Notes: generated by a model from the letters alone, not told the origin. Shown: positions 1 through 11,159, numbered from the stretch's first letter. The stretch: 64,000 nucleotides of DNA from Durusdinium trenchii (GCA_963970005.1 CAXAMN010025628.1:1-64000); one strand, 5' to 3'. Program-made: numbers and translations.

Positions 1-654
1 GGCGTCACATCCGAGCTGGACGCAGGTTTTTTCTTCCTGTTTTTTTTCCCTCCCATTTTTTCCAAACCAGCAACATATCCAGCTTCCCACGTGTAGCTGC
101 TATCTGGCCATGCACCTTCTCCCGAAGCCCCAAAACCGGTGCCTGTGTGGTTGGTACGGAAGGAGTAGTCAGAGCGAGAGCTCTGCTGCTGACCCCGCCC
201 CTTGCCATATCCATTCCAACCTGCAAGACCAGGCCCTATGGAGCACAGCAGCTGGACTCTCACTGTCAAGAACGAAGCGCTGTGCTGGCATCAACCAAGA
301 GCTGCCGGAAGGCAGGGGTCCTAACACAAGTGCGAAGAAACAAAATGACTTCACGGAACGGCTGACGGAAGGTGGCGAAAACTACGGCATCATTCTAAGC
401 CTAGCGGACTGAACAGATGACGAAACCACGCAAGACCTACGCAGAGCATTGAAGAAGAGAGGTCTTAGGCAGCTAAGGTGAGTACCCCATGGCAGTGGGA
501 CACTGACTTCTTTATGCTTAGGCCGCACAGCACCATTAGTGCAATCCAAGACCATATCAAGCCAGGTAAGGGAGCCCTCAGCACCACCAGCCTCTATAGC
601 AGCTCTGAAACCACACAGCCAAACAAGCTCTGCACCAACGCCGGCTAGCAAGGA
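1..654. other. Left edge, probably decayed retroelement tail
   Basis: No reading frame here is convincing. A minus-strand stretch around 480-540 (PKHKEVSVPLPW) could be the eroded continuation of the reverse transcriptase to the right. Nothing else recognised. Confidence 0.3.
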
Positions 655-2245
655 TCACATCATCAATGTACCTGAGGTGTGGGCAAGACGACTCGTATGC
701 AGAGTTGCTCTAAGTAAAACTAGACTTGTACTGAAAACCCTTTTGAACCATGCTTTTCTCTGGGATGTCAACAAAGCACTGGTAGCAGCTTTGCGACACA
801 AACCCCTAATAGGGACACCATGCATTCTTGCAACAATGTGTCCAAAGGTAACGAAAGGAACGGCCAAGGCAGCGCGAAAACACAATAGCAAAGTGTGGAA
901 ATCAAAGAGACAAAACTTGGAGAGCGGGTTCGGCGGATCCGCTGTCAAGAAACCGCTCCGTTTCTTTGCTTTCCCGACATATACACCACGCGAACCAGCA
1001 CTTGCAGCTTTCAGCAGGGTGTCACCTAAAGCCTAAAGCTTCTGTGGCAATGCCTGGTTCAATTTCTTCATAAATTTGGTTGGCATCAGCGACAACACCT
1101 ACCAACGCAGGCTTCAGATGGGAACATCTATCACAAAAATTGTGAGAACTCGAAGGCTTTAACCTCCCAAGACCTTTGTGTAAACGCCGGGCGGCGTCTT
1201 CAAGGCCCCATACTTTTGCTCCGGGCGACACTTTCCTAATCGCAAGGTCAATTGCACGATTCATGCGTCTCCAAGCAAGTTTTTTTTGGGCCATTTACTG
1301 TATGAACAGATTTTCTTGGCGCAAGAATGCCTGGCCTTATCACACACTCTGCCCAATTTGTCGCCAACGGTAAAGCATTTACTCTTATTCGTTTACTCTT
1401 AATCGTGACATATCCTCTGGGGATCAACCACGCGCCAGAAACAATGCCAAATCTGCGTGCCAGTCTTGGACCAAGGATGCCTAACAAGCGAGCTGCAAGC
1501 AAGCTGTTCGCTTCGACCGGGGACAAGGACGCAAGCGACCAACAGGTCGACAGCACAAGGAAAACCATGCATAAAACATGATAGGCAACGACAGGCATGC
1601 CCCAGGCAACGTGCTTCAGTTTGTCATCAGGGACGACCGGGCCATTTTCAACCATGCTTTTCATAGGCGCAGTATACTTTGCGTAAATATGTTGGGACCT
1701 GTTTTCCTTCATTTTCAAGGCACAAAACTGTCTGTCACGATTCATTGCAACACTAATGTCAACGGGCGCAGGCTTGGCAACACTGGTAAGGCCACATTTC
1801 GCAAAACACTGCTTGATCTCTTTGCAAATCAAAGAAGCTTGTTCGCGTTCAGACATGCGAAATTCAAGTTTCCAGTTCAGCACTGGCCTGACGAACTCAC
1901 GGCCGAGCAAGCTGTCGACAATGGTCCTTGCGGGCACAGAAGTTAACTGGAGCAAACTGGCTTGGGCAGCGTGTTGGTTATGTGCCTAGTGATCTTTCCA
2001 AACAGGCGTCTTAGAGAAAGCAAACCTGGTCTTGGATTTAACCCACCACCTTTCGGCCTTAGAAAGGTCGCGCATGTCAAGGCCTGCCAGACAACCTGTT
2101 TAACCGCATGTAAGCAAGCACGGTCCAGCACTTTAATCAGAATTGTTTTTGATGGTAAACCTTTCACCTCAAGATAGGCTGCCACTTTTCTCAAGACAAC
2201 TCGCCTTTGCGCAGGAGCTGGCAAAGACTTGGCAAGTTTTGTCAA
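655..2245 (-). pseudogene. Second reverse-transcriptase remnant (motif A and B blocks)
   Basis: Four overlapping minus-strand frames (1943-2245, 1248-1955, 1022-1294, 655-948) read as one broken protein. At about 1060-1100 the sequence VGVVADANQIYEEI resembles the first catalytic aspartate block of reverse transcriptases. At about 800-850 ARMHGVPIRGLCRKAATSALL resembles the block after the first active-site motif (GVP.GG..SKA..). I cannot find the final DD motif; it may be lost between 400 and 650. A CDRC pair precedes motif A. It probably belongs to the same element as the GIY-YIG-like frame upstream of it. It is inactive because of at least three frame changes. Confidence 0.5.
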
Positions 2246-3120
2246 AGCATGTCCCAGAAAACCACGTGCCCAAAAAACTTCAAGGCGTGTCCACTCAACA
2301 ACTGCATCCGATTTTGCAAGCCAACGGGCAGGAAGGGCGCATGCTGAACATCATAAATATTCACAGGACCAAGCAAACCAGTCATTGCAAGCATGCCACG
2401 CAAACAAACCAAGTAAGCAGCATGAAACGCTTGAGGGATTGGAGTTGGACCACGCGGATCATTACCACGTGTTTTTGCACCCAAACGGTCATGGCTATGC
2501 TGTATGTGACGTTCAATTTTCCTGATGCGACGCCGAGCATCCAAGGAGTTGAACGCTTTGATCAAGTCAGGCTGGTTGCGCGCAGTTTTAGGCGGCCTTT
2601 GTTTGGGTTTTCGGGCGCGCTCTTGTTTTGGCCTACACAAACCCTTGGCAATGGGACAATGTGTCTTAATATCATACCACTCCAAGGCCGGGATCCTGTC
2701 CTCGGAGCCGCATCTGGCCAAAATAAAGCAGCAAACCTTTGGTGGGTATCTTCTAGCCATACGGTACCGCAGCTTCTTACCCTCTTTGGCATTCGGACGG
2801 ACCGTGTTATACAAATGTTCCAAGAGACCCATTGCAGGACCGCCTTCTTGGCTACAATTTCTCCGGCTTAACTTAGCGATCCCGGTGTACCGAAAATGCG
2901 AAGAAAACCATTGGTACATACCCATGCCATCAGATTTTGTGCACAACGCTTTCTTTTGCAAATCCAAAAAGGCACTGATTATCTTACAATCTGGTCGTGC
3001 AAAAATATGGCACAGATCACCCGGAAGATGATGTCTTTGTAGCAGTAGGCTGCGCAGGAGGTCCACAGCTGCTGCAAGGAGGCCAGCGCCGGCGCTAGCT
3101 GTCAGCCACCAGGTCCACAT
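2242..3120 (-). CDS. GIY-YIG endonuclease-like ORF of a retroelement
   Basis: This 292-codon open frame has no stop. About residues 67-80 read GMY, eight residues, then YTG, matching the GIY-YIG nuclease signature in motif and spacing. An EH pair in a helix-like stretch (residues 101-102) and a glutamate at 147 (ALEWYD) lie where the family usually carries its helix residues and catalytic Glu. The next 100 residues are basic and have no recognised domain. The ATG overlaps the stop codon of the preceding reverse-transcriptase frame by about 25 bases. The frame shifts near 2250 into reverse-transcriptase-like sequence, so the order is endonuclease then polymerase. That order is known from Naiad/Chlamys-type Penelope-like elements. 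The assignment rests on motif reading alone; it could be a different dinoflagellate retroelement protein. Confidence 0.42.
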   Translation of the reverse strand: MWTWWLTASAGAGLLAAAVDLLRSLLLQRHHLPGDLCHIFARPDCKIISAFLDLQKKALCTKSDGMGMYQWFSSHFRYTGIAKLSRRNCSQEGGPAMGLLEHLYNTVRPNAKEGKKLRYRMARRYPPKVCCFILARCGSEDRIPALEWYDIKTHCPIAKGLCRPKQERARKPKQRPPKTARNQPDLIKAFNSLDARRRIRKIERHIQHSHDRLGAKTRGNDPRGPTPIPQAFHAAYLVCLRGMLAMTGLLGPVNIYDVQHAPFLPVGLQNRMQLLSGHALKFFGHVVFWDML

Positions 3121-4844
3121 GGTAACGAGACTGCCAGATCGCCTTGGCAGCCTCAGTCAACCACGCAACCTGAGCGGGGGTGGCCCCCCATCCAAACCTG
3201 AGAGCGATAGGGGAATCAGGGGCAGAAGCCTGAGTGGGTCTCTGAACACACTGCCACAGACAGTGGTGCCAGTGTCCAAACTGTCCACACAAGGGACAAC
3301 TGACCGGAAAGTCCTGACGATCTTGCATAGCGGCAGGACTCAGCATAGCCCCCGTGCAGACAGCACGGAAGCTGGGCTCTTTAGCATAGGAACGTACTTT
3401 AGTGAAATCGATTCGAGCGAATTCATCGACAGTCGCATTCCTTAGTTCATCGCATTCATGGCGGCCACATTCCAAGAGGCGGCCCCACAAATGCCAACGC
3501 CATCCTTGCCGAGCGGCATGCTGAGCAGTTTTGACAGCCATCCTTCTCAGATCAACAGTGAAGGAGGCATGCGCCGATTTCCAAATCCAAGGCTCGTGAA
3601 CCGTGTAACCATGCCTGGTAAACCATTGGTGAAGGGTGGCAAGAGGGTTACCGAGAAGATTACGATCCGGCCAACGAATTTCACGGGCGCGGAGGAGTTT
3701 GGTGACCACCCGGATGAGACATGACCCGGATAGCATAGCCAAGTGGCAATTGCCTCCAAAAACAATGGCTCTGAGGTACCGGTTAGCCAGTTTGTGCACT
3801 CGCTGTGCTCGACGAACCTGACTCCACATCCGCCAAGTCACCACCTCAGTGGGAAGCTTGGCAAGCCAACCGTAGGTTGCCTTAGAGAGAGCATGGCTCT
3901 GTGCTGCTGTGCTGCTCGCAAAAAGGTTTCAAAAGGCCAGCGAAGATTGCCAATCAGCTGTAAAGCCTTCATAGCTGTCTGGCACCGCTGTCCCTCTTTG
4001 GGGCTCAAAGTGCGCCGAGAAACTTGGGCACTGCACCCCAGAATGTCCAAGGCGCACAAAACCCTGGCAGGATTGGGCGCCTGCAAAGCCAGCTGGTCGC
4101 GGTGAGTCCGAGAAGTCGCAGTGAGCTGTAGTTTGTCACTGCTTTCAAGAAGACCGACGCTGGCGCTCCAGTTTTCCCAGTTTTGAACCATTTGGAGAAG
4201 CGCAGGCGCGTTGTTGGTAACCAAGGTGCGATCGTCCATGTAAATGCGAGTGAAAACCTGATGAGCAGGATCTCTTGTAGCGGCCGCACCAGCGGCCATC
4301 CACGCCGCCAGGGCGACCGGCCCAAAAGAACATTTCTGAGGGACAGACGTGTCAGCCTGAAGTGGATTCGGGTGCACATGACGCTCCCAAGCCACCCAAC
4401 GAAGCTGATGAGATCTGATGAGTCCACATGTGTTCGATGAAATTGGTGAGATCACCCGGCAGAGTCCTCATCACTTGCTGGCCGATTTTGGTCGTGTAAT
4501 GTCGCTTCAACCAAATTGTGCCCCTAGCAATCAAGAACAAACACAGTAACAAACCAACAGCGCTATTGCATCTTCTGCTTTTCAAGTGAGGCGGAAACAA
4601 ACAAGACACTAGCACAACGCACATTTCGTTGACAAGATCCCAGGCGCAAGCTGTCGGCTGGTCACGCAAAAGTTCTACATGCAAACGGGCAAACACTGAC
4701 TGAGTCAAAAGTTTGCCAACGGACAATTGCTGAAATTTGCTCAGGCGCAGTGCGGCAACTTCTATATAGTCTTTTGTTTGTCGTCACTGCAAGCCATCGC
4801 CGAGCACAATGCCAAACCATGTCACTTGGTGACAATTTGTCCAT
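3095..4844 (-). pseudogene. LINE-like reverse transcriptase fragment (YMDD, zinc-knuckle C-terminus)
   Basis: This is the remnant of a non-LTR-type reverse transcriptase, which copies element RNA into DNA at the insertion site. The frame at 3838-4455 shows the template-grip block SVPQKCSFGPVALAAWM and then the catalytic motif YMDD at 4231-4242. A LLESSDKLQL block follows about 30 residues later. After a frame break near 3890 the frame ending at 3095 carries a thumb/connector-like region and a Cys-His cluster (CPLCGQFGHWHHCLWQC, about 3242-3298), typical of the C-termini of LINE proteins. Upstream, 4352-4844 encodes a plausible palm/finger region after another break near 4400. At least two frame breaks make this a pseudogene. 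Motif B has K where G is usual (PQK rather than PQG), another sign of decay or divergence. Retroelement identity is firm; the clade is not determined. Confidence 0.75.
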
Positions 4845-7059
4845 GACATGCTACGACTCAGAACAAGCCAACACATAAAAGAACAATAAAAAACACGGAG
4901 ATATGAAGAGAATTGACAGAATTTATATGTAAGAATAAGGCGTGACGAGAAAGAGGAACACAAGGAACCGTTGCAGCTCAAGGTTCGAAAACACAAAGAG
5001 GCCGGAGTTCAAACCCTGTGGAACTGAAGCACAAATGTTCAGGAATAAAGACTAGACACGGTGATGCACGCAAAGCACTGTCCAATCTTTTTAGCGATTC
5101 TGGCTCTGGTAGTAAAGGACGAAACAGACAGAGGCTGGAATTTTAGTGAGCCCTCTCTGGTGTGCACGCTCCCGGCTCTGCGAGCGTCTGTTCGTTTCAC
5201 TTCTGTCATTTTGGGCCATAATGGCCACGTTGTCGAAAAACCAGCAACAAGCAAACAAAAGCCGGACAGTTCAGAAGTGAAAAATCAATTTAAATGGCCA
5301 GTCAGCCGTCCATAAACCTGCAAAATCTAGACAGCTTCATTCAAGGATGTTAGTGCTTGAAAATTCAAAGCACGGAAAGCAAACCCTCTGTTCGCCAAAT
5401 AGGCTATTGCATTTCTTGCAGCTATAGTCATGGAGGCCCCTGCGGCTGTAGCAAGAGGAATCCCAGAAGCTTCAAACAACCTCCCAATGCCCAACTCATC
5501 TCTCCAGATCGTGAAAACTGTGAAAAAATAATTCACGCAGGAGGAAAATGAGAAAGGTAGACTGAAGCAGCTGTGTGGGAAAACAACAGCTATACAACTC
5601 CAAGTCGGGTTGGGTTGCCCCGCAACACCTTCCATGCAATTTTGCACAGCAGAGGTCGCTTAGTTTTATTGCAGTTCACTGTGCGCGTGCTACCCTTAGG
5701 GTAGGTGCAGTGGAGGGAATATGTTGGGATAGAATCTCTCAAAACCACTCAATTTTCTTTGTTGTGTCCACCTGTCAGCCATCGGAATGCTCAATGGATG
5801 GGGGTTGGCACCAAAATGCCTTGCAAAACAATATGTGTGCAGGGCAACGAACTCAGGTTGGAGCAAAAACTTTTGCGCCACATGCATGGTTCATACGAAA
5901 GTTGGTTCACAACCAACCCGCTTAGTGTTCAATTGTTTGCTTACGTGGGATGGTCTTGGAGCCTGGCCATGGCGTTTTCGAAGAATGCCGAGGCGCTTGA
6001 GTCGCGTAGGCAACATTCGTGACAAACCCGTGCCGCACTTGGCCACGCACACCGCTCAAATGACAGTTTTTGGTTTTCTCAGTCCGCAGACCCAACAAAT
6101 TGCAGACTACACATGACGTCCATGAAATTTGGTGCAGGCGTTCCCAGGGCTTGAGCGCTGGTCTGCTGAGGCCACGTGCCGGTTAACATAAATTCAGTAG
6201 TTGTGACTTTGGGTTTCCGTTTGCTGCAACAAATTTCACGCCGCAAGTTTGGATGACATTGTGGCAGGTGGCGTGCCGAGCTGCATCGCGGCCGAAGCGG
6301 AAGAAGGCTAACTTTGCCGGATGGGACCGCATGCCTAGCACATCAAATCCTTTGTGTTTTGAGCATTGTCGTACCAACAGTTACATGGAGAGGCCTGGGC
6401 CAACAGGGGCTGATGTTTCTGGGGCTGGGGTGATCATTGATTTCACCCTTTCTTGACATGAAGCGCGGGCCAGTGCCAGGGTACAAAGGGCAAGGGAGGA
6501 GATGCAGGACTCAGCGTCAGTGGCTAAAATCGTGAAACATTTTGACCACGAACGAACAATCACAACTCACAACACAAAACCTGCAAAAAAATGTAAATTG
6601 TTTGAACACTGGCTGGTTCCGTGTAATCGCTCGATTTTTTTGACATGGGACAATATGGGCCCATAAGAATGAGTTTGGCACAAGGCAGCTGAAAGAACTC
6701 AACAAGTTGGAACAAATTGCGCGTTGCTGTATCTTGGACACTTGAAAGATTGAACTTTGAAGGAGTCACCAAGGAGGGTGTGGAGAAAGCAGCGCAACTT
6801 GGGCAGCAGGAGAAGGTGCTGTTGGCGGAAACCAGGTTGAAACATCGGCAAGATCCCCCGCCCTACAGCGGCATGGCGCTCGCTTGGGCACGCGGAAATC
6901 GCTCGCATGTGCTTGTTGGAAGGACGAGAAACCTTTTGAGGAGTGTTGCGCCTCCACGCACACCCTCAAAGCCAGCAGCCAGCATGGCAATATGTTTGCA
7001 AAACAGTCTGGCCAACTTCCCCGAAGTTGCCCCAGAACTTGCCGGACCTTTCAAGGCTG
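4845..7059. other. No gene recognised
   Basis: Both strands were read. Open frames of up to about 135 codons occur but lack the C/G third-position bias and AG|G boundaries of the exons to the right. No RNA gene or repeat family was recognised. Confidence 0.5.
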
Positions 7060-7380
7060 CATAGCTTTTGTGAGCCACCCGAGGGTTAAATTTGGAGGAG
7101 GAAGTTGCCATTCCCACGGTGCATACCTGTTGTGAACCACCCGGGGGCAAAATTTAGAGGAGGTATGTGACCGTGCGATTCCCACTGTGCATACATTTTG
7201 TGAGCGACCCGAGGGAAAACTTAGAGGAGGAAGTTGCCATTCCAACGGTGCATACCTTTTGTGAGCCACCCGAGGCTAAAAAGGTGTCACTCCAACGACG
7301 CATACCTTTGGTGAGCCACCCGAGGGCAAAATTTAGAAGGAGAAGGTGCCAGCCCAACGGTTCATATATTTGCGTTGGAA
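7060..7380 (+). repeat. Minisatellite, five full units of 50-68 bp plus a partial
   Basis: Units start at 7060, 7122, 7190, 7251, 7301 and (partial) 7363. Each begins CATAnnTTTTGTGAGCCACC, continues CGAGGG(C)AAAATTTAGAGGAG and ends with CCAACGGTG or a close variant. Unit lengths are 62, 68, 61, 50 and 62. Unit 4 has lost about 12 bases and unit 2 has gained about 6. Open frames crossing it are by-products of the repeat. Confidence 0.9.
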
Positions 7381-7519
7381 TGCCGACCCCGCGTGGAGGT
7401 GACTTTAGCGTGCGCAAGTGAGACCCTAGCCTCCTAGCCCCCCAGAGCTTTGACTTCCACAGATCCGTGGTTCCTAGGCCGAGTTTCCAACCACAAGATC
7501 TTTTTTCCGCCGCTCGCAG

Positions 7520-7624
7520 CAAAGGAGTTGGGCGCTCTTGGCGTTCAACGACGTGGCGCAAGAGCAGAAGCTTCGGGACTTCATCGCGAATGAGATGCAC
7601 CAGATCCATCATGCCCCGGCCGGG
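7520..7624 (+). CDS. Candidate internal exon, unknown protein
   Basis: Thirty-five codons follow CGCTCGCAG and end at GGG|GTGCTGG, a GT donor. The peptide (WALLAFNDVAQEQKLRDFIA, then NEMHQIHHAPAG) is hydrophilic and helix-prone, and third positions favour C/G. The frame runs into a stop soon after the donor. No family recognised. The codon pattern and splice-like edges are the only evidence. Confidence 0.4.
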
Positions 7625-9502
7625 GTGCTGGAAAAAAACACTACATATATATAGTTCGTTTTTTGTTGGCACCTTCGGTCAATCTATTCTGGTACCGATG
7701 TGCCGGCCAAGCATGTTGTTGGCGCGCCGCTCGTCACAGGCCATGGATGGACCATCCAAGCCTGGACGGAAGAAGGGACATTACGAAGGCTTGACCGGGA
7801 TTTGTGGCCAAACCACACCAACTCACCAGGTCCAGCGTACCCCTAGATGTACCCCAGCTCAGATGATTTGTTGCTGACATGGGCACTGTGTCATAGTGCG
7901 GGGGGCTGTGGGATGGCGTGCGTGCAGGAGATGAAACCACGAAGGGTGAAAAACTAATGCTGCCTCTTGGTTGCATTGGCACACGGCCGGGGCTTTTGCA
8001 AACGGGACAACAGCGACCGGCCACGACCTAAAACCAACAGAAACCTGTGAATATAGGAATGTGCAGATATGCGCAGTGCACAAAGGGTTGCAGGGTGAAT
8101 CGCCACAAAACCCCATCAACGAACGACGGCCAACTGGTGGCTTCAAGGGAACCAACCAAGTTAAGGAGCTCCAAGGACTCCCAAACCGCAGAGAGCCCTC
8201 CGTGTGGTGCCGCGTTTGGTCCCGCGTTTGGCCGCGTCCCGTTCTCAGCTTGGCGGCGGACGCCTTCATGGAAGCGGGCGGCCTGGGCAGCCTCTTTTCC
8301 CAGGTGCTGGTTGTAACGCACAAGACGGGTGGGGCCCGGCATTAGATTCCAGGGCTGCTAGGGTGGAAATGCAGTTCGCATTTGTTGGAAGATTCGGGGT
8401 GATGTTGGTGTGGTGAGGGACGACACACGTTGCTTATTTGCTGCTGACTCGCTCTGAGCATCTCCACGCATCGCTTCTTGTTTTGGACCTATCCTTTTCT
8501 CACGGCGTGGGGTCACATGCCAAAACCAAGAGGCCCCACAGAAGAAACTTCCGCCCAAACCGCAGGGGTGCCCAGCATTGGCGGGAGGGATCTAAGGAGT
8601 GGGATTTTGATTGAGGTACCCTCAGCATAGGGGCCACATAAAACAGCCTCCAAGTTGGCTCGCAGGGCTCCCAACATGGCTGGGTTTATGGGATTGCCGC
8701 TTTTGACCGGCCCAGTGGCAACTTTGATGCGGCCCACCCGGGTCAGTTGATTTGTTCAGCCGCCTAAGGTTGCCCATGAAGCAGGCCTGACCCTCAGCTG
8801 TCCAGCAGGTGGTCGCCCGATTGATCAGCTACTGATCTGCCCGTCGTCGCAATCCTGCGATAGGTGGGAAGCGCCACCTTCTAAGGCCTCCAATGGTCTT
8901 CGCCACCTCACGCATCAGGAGGGGCTGCCTGAATTGCCTTGCGCTTCTGCGGGGCAGTCCAATCGGCTGGTAATTTAGCAGGGTCAGCCTGGCCACCAAT
9001 TCAACAACTTATACTTATGAGGCATTAAGTCGGAGGACCTCTTCGGAACGAAGAATGCCAGGAGATGACCACCCTGAAATGCCAGGAGTTCAATCAGGAT
9101 CAGTGTGCCTCGGAGAACGAAACAGATGTTGCTTTTGGCGTACAGTTTGCCGAGAGGTGTGTGAAAGTAAAGTGTAAACTCCATATGTTTTTCTGGTCCA
9201 AGTGCACTGAGATTGGCATAGTGACATAGTGCCGAAGGCATCATCCTTGTGATTGAGATGGGTTCAGCAAGTACGGTCCTGTGAAAGGCCCGCTTTCAAT
9301 TTATGTATACTGTATAATTTCTTGCATATGCATGGACCCCCCTTCTCTTCGCGCCGCCTCGAGTCCCACGAGTGGAGCGGTTCCAGTGAAGCCGCCGAAC
9401 CGCCGACCGACCCAGGTGAGCAGCGCTTCCGGAAGAGCTTCACCCAGCCGGGGGTCCTCAGCTGTAGTCCTTATCGGATGGATGGACTGCGAGGTGATTC
9501 CT

Positions 9503-9523
9503 TTATATATATATATATATACT
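9503..9523. repeat. (TA)n microsatellite
   Basis: About ten TA units. Similar runs occur at 15456-15473, 16532-16550, 18669-18685 and 52108-52140, all in non-coding DNA. Confidence 0.9.
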
Positions 9524-9635
9524 TTTTGGGGCTGGGTAGCGTCCCGAAATGGGCGAAGATCAGAAGAATCATGACAAGTTGGTCAGCCAGTGCTTGGTCT
9601 TGAAGAGTGCAATGGCCACGGAAGGTATCCTCTGA

Positions 9636-9705
9636 AGGTGGTGCGTGGCATGGACTACATGTACAACTTGCACCAGGCAGAAATTGGACCCGTGCTGGAC
9701 AAATG
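9636..9705 (+). CDS. Weak candidate exon
   Basis: After TATCCTCTGAAG the frame reads VVRGMDYMYNLHQAEIGPVL and stays open through about 9890. The first 23 codons look coding (GC-rich third positions, AG|G acceptor) and the rest does not. No donor is obvious. Function unknown. Confidence 0.25.
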
Positions 9706-9915
9706 GTCATTAGGATTCATTAGGTGTATAGATACTGTAATTGGTGAGTGGCCAGGTGCAGTTGGCATGTTGCTGACTTTCCTTCTTGGGAAGCACATGC
9801 CGCTTCAAGTCCAGCTCTATCTACTGTGCATTTTCTTTTCACTACTTACGTGCAGATACAGGTCACACTCTGTTGAACCCATTCGAGATTGATGCCCTTT
9901 CTGTTTGTGACGCAG

Positions 9916-10050
9916 GCGAAAGCAGTGAAGCGCCAGGGTGATGTTGAAGGAGGGAGCGGGTTTTGCCAACGGGTTTTGCCTGTTGGTCCGAAGCAGGAAA
10001 AAAGGCAACGAAGAAGGCAACTCAGCAGTGGTTGGCCAAAGGAGGACTAA
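9916..10050 (+). CDS. Candidate exon, basic C-terminal-like segment
   Basis: The sequence follows TTTGTGACGCAG|G. It encodes 44 residues starting AKAVKRQGDVEGGSGF, then a strongly basic stretch (KQEKRQRRRQLSSGW), and meets TAA at 10048-10050. It could be a last exon, or an internal exon ending at an unrecognised donor, since another coding-like exon starts at 10273. The basic run could be a nuclear localisation or nucleic-acid-binding tail, but no domain is recognised. Confidence 0.35.
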   Translation, partial: AKAVKRQGDVEGGSGFCQRVLPVGPKQEKRQRRRQLSSGWPKED

Positions 10051-10272
10051 GAAGACCTAATGATCCAGGGGGCCTCACAGGTGTTTGCAATGTGTTGCCC
10101 CTGTCCCGGCACATGCTGCTGCAGGCACATTTGCGTAAGATTTCCTTCAGAGTTCTTGTGGGAAATGTCCTGCGATGAACTCATGTGTTCTGGGATCCAG
10201 GGCACGCCCCATGGTGCTCTGGGATCACCGCACTGAACATGCTTGTCTCTGACTGACGGATTGCTCTCGCAG

Positions 10273-10409
10273 GAGACGATGATGACCCAGATGAAGAAGC
10301 GCACGAAGCTTCTGCCCGCCACTGGGGGAAGAATTGGCATGGCCTCCAACCTAAGAGGGATGGCCTGGATGGCCTCCAACCTGCTAGCGATGGCCTCCAA
10401 CCTACCAAG
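10273..10409 (+). CDS. Candidate exon, acidic segment with DGLQP repeats
   Basis: It is bounded by CTCTCGCAG|G and ACCAAG|GTGCTT. In the frame with two leading bases it encodes an acidic run (DDDDPDEEAHEASARHW). Three imperfect repeats follow: HGLQPKR, DGLDGLQPAS and DGLQPTK. At DNA level this is a triplicated GATGGCCTCCAACCT unit (from about 10338). A competing frame reads MASNLRG repeats, but only the acidic frame is open across both splice edges with phase 0 at the donor. Low-complexity tether; function unknown. Confidence 0.45.
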
Positions 10410-10835
10410 GTGCTTCTTTTTGGATCCTGCTATTCTTGGGTTGGTGAGTCGGTGAGTCCAATACCTGGCCTTTGGGTCTTCGGGCCTTTGTGCTGAGCAT
10501 GCTGAGCACGATGGTCATTGGAGCAGACAGACCTCCCCCGATGATTCTCGAGGGTGGTGCCAAAACGCTCGTCGCTTGCTTGCTTTGATGGTTGCCCGTC
10601 CGCCTCGTGATCCACATGCCTCCAAGATCAATCCAAGCGTTTGCTCTCAAACTGTCACTGACGCTGAACCAGAGTTTGCAGATGTAGATTCCTTTTTTGC
10701 TCCCCCCATGGTGACGCTGGCATGGCCGCACGGCCTTCTCACTCCACATTCCAAGGAAAGAGCTCCTGTTATAGAAGTTAACGCGCCAGCGTTTGACCTA
10801 TTTCACGGCACACTGTTCCCAAGGGATTTGCCGAG

Positions 10836-10916
10836 GCCGGCAAGAGATTGAAGAGAAGCTCCGTGCTGCGCTCAGAGAAAGAGCTCGGGCGGAGCAGCCA
10901 GATTGGATCAAGCAGA
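10836..10916 (+). CDS. Candidate exon 1 of a helical protein
   Basis: Starts after TTTGCCGAG|G and encodes RQEIEEKLRAALRERARAEQ followed by PDWIKQ, a charged amphipathic helix. A GC donor (CAGA|GCATGAGG) at 10917 in phase 1 joins in frame to the exon at 11089. The joint codon becomes Arg. The intron is 172 bases. Without splicing the frame stops at 10982. Function unknown. Confidence 0.42.
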
Positions 10917-11088
10917 GCATGAGGGAAGACGGAGATCTCTGTTTGCATTGGGGGAGTTGTCAATCCCCCCCCTCTGCAGACTGACCTTGGCATTGGCATA
11001 CATCTTCGACTAATTGCCAATTGCCAGCGTTTTTCCGATTAAAGCTCCTCTTTGGTGCGTGGCTTTCCTTGTGCTCAGGAAAGTCCAC

Positions 11089-11153
11089 CTTCTTCCGAGA
11101 CATGGAGCGCCAGAAGAAGGGGATCATTCAGAAGTTGGCCAAGGTGCTCGCCA
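11089..11153 (+). CDS. Candidate exon 2 of the same helical protein
   Basis: After TTGTGCTCAG|G the frame reads KSTFFRDMERQKKGIIQKLA and K, followed by a possible GT donor (AAG|GTGCTCG). If unspliced it continues VLAIFAAS to a stop near 11193. Codon use is strongly biased to C/G. The KST at the start is not a P-loop, because no glycine-rich run precedes it after splicing. Unknown function. Confidence 0.42.
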
Positions 11154-11159
11154 TCTTTG

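Larger units (their letters stand above)
655..4844 (-). mobile_element. Decayed retroelement block (two reverse-transcriptase elements, head to tail)
   Basis: Three kilobase-scale stretches of broken minus-strand coding sequence carry reverse-transcriptase and endonuclease-like motifs. Reading from 4844 down to 655 gives a LINE-like reverse transcriptase, then a GIY-YIG-like segment, then a second set of reverse-transcriptase blocks. The reading frame changes near 4400, 3890, 2260, 1950 and 1000, so nothing here can make a full protein now. It is the only clear coding signal on the minus strand of the window. I see no terminal repeats or poly(A) tail that would fix the element ends, and the left end may continue beyond base 1. 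Confidence 0.7.

Noticed and set aside
3838..4455. Retroviral or caulimovirus-type polymerase from the YMDD motif
   Set aside because: The flanking blocks and the C-terminal Cys-His cluster fit non-LTR retrotransposons. No protease, integrase or RNase H motif or LTR is visible.
5000..5030. tRNA-like box B (GAGTTCAAACCC)
   Set aside because: No matching T-arm stem, no box A at the right distance and no cloverleaf.
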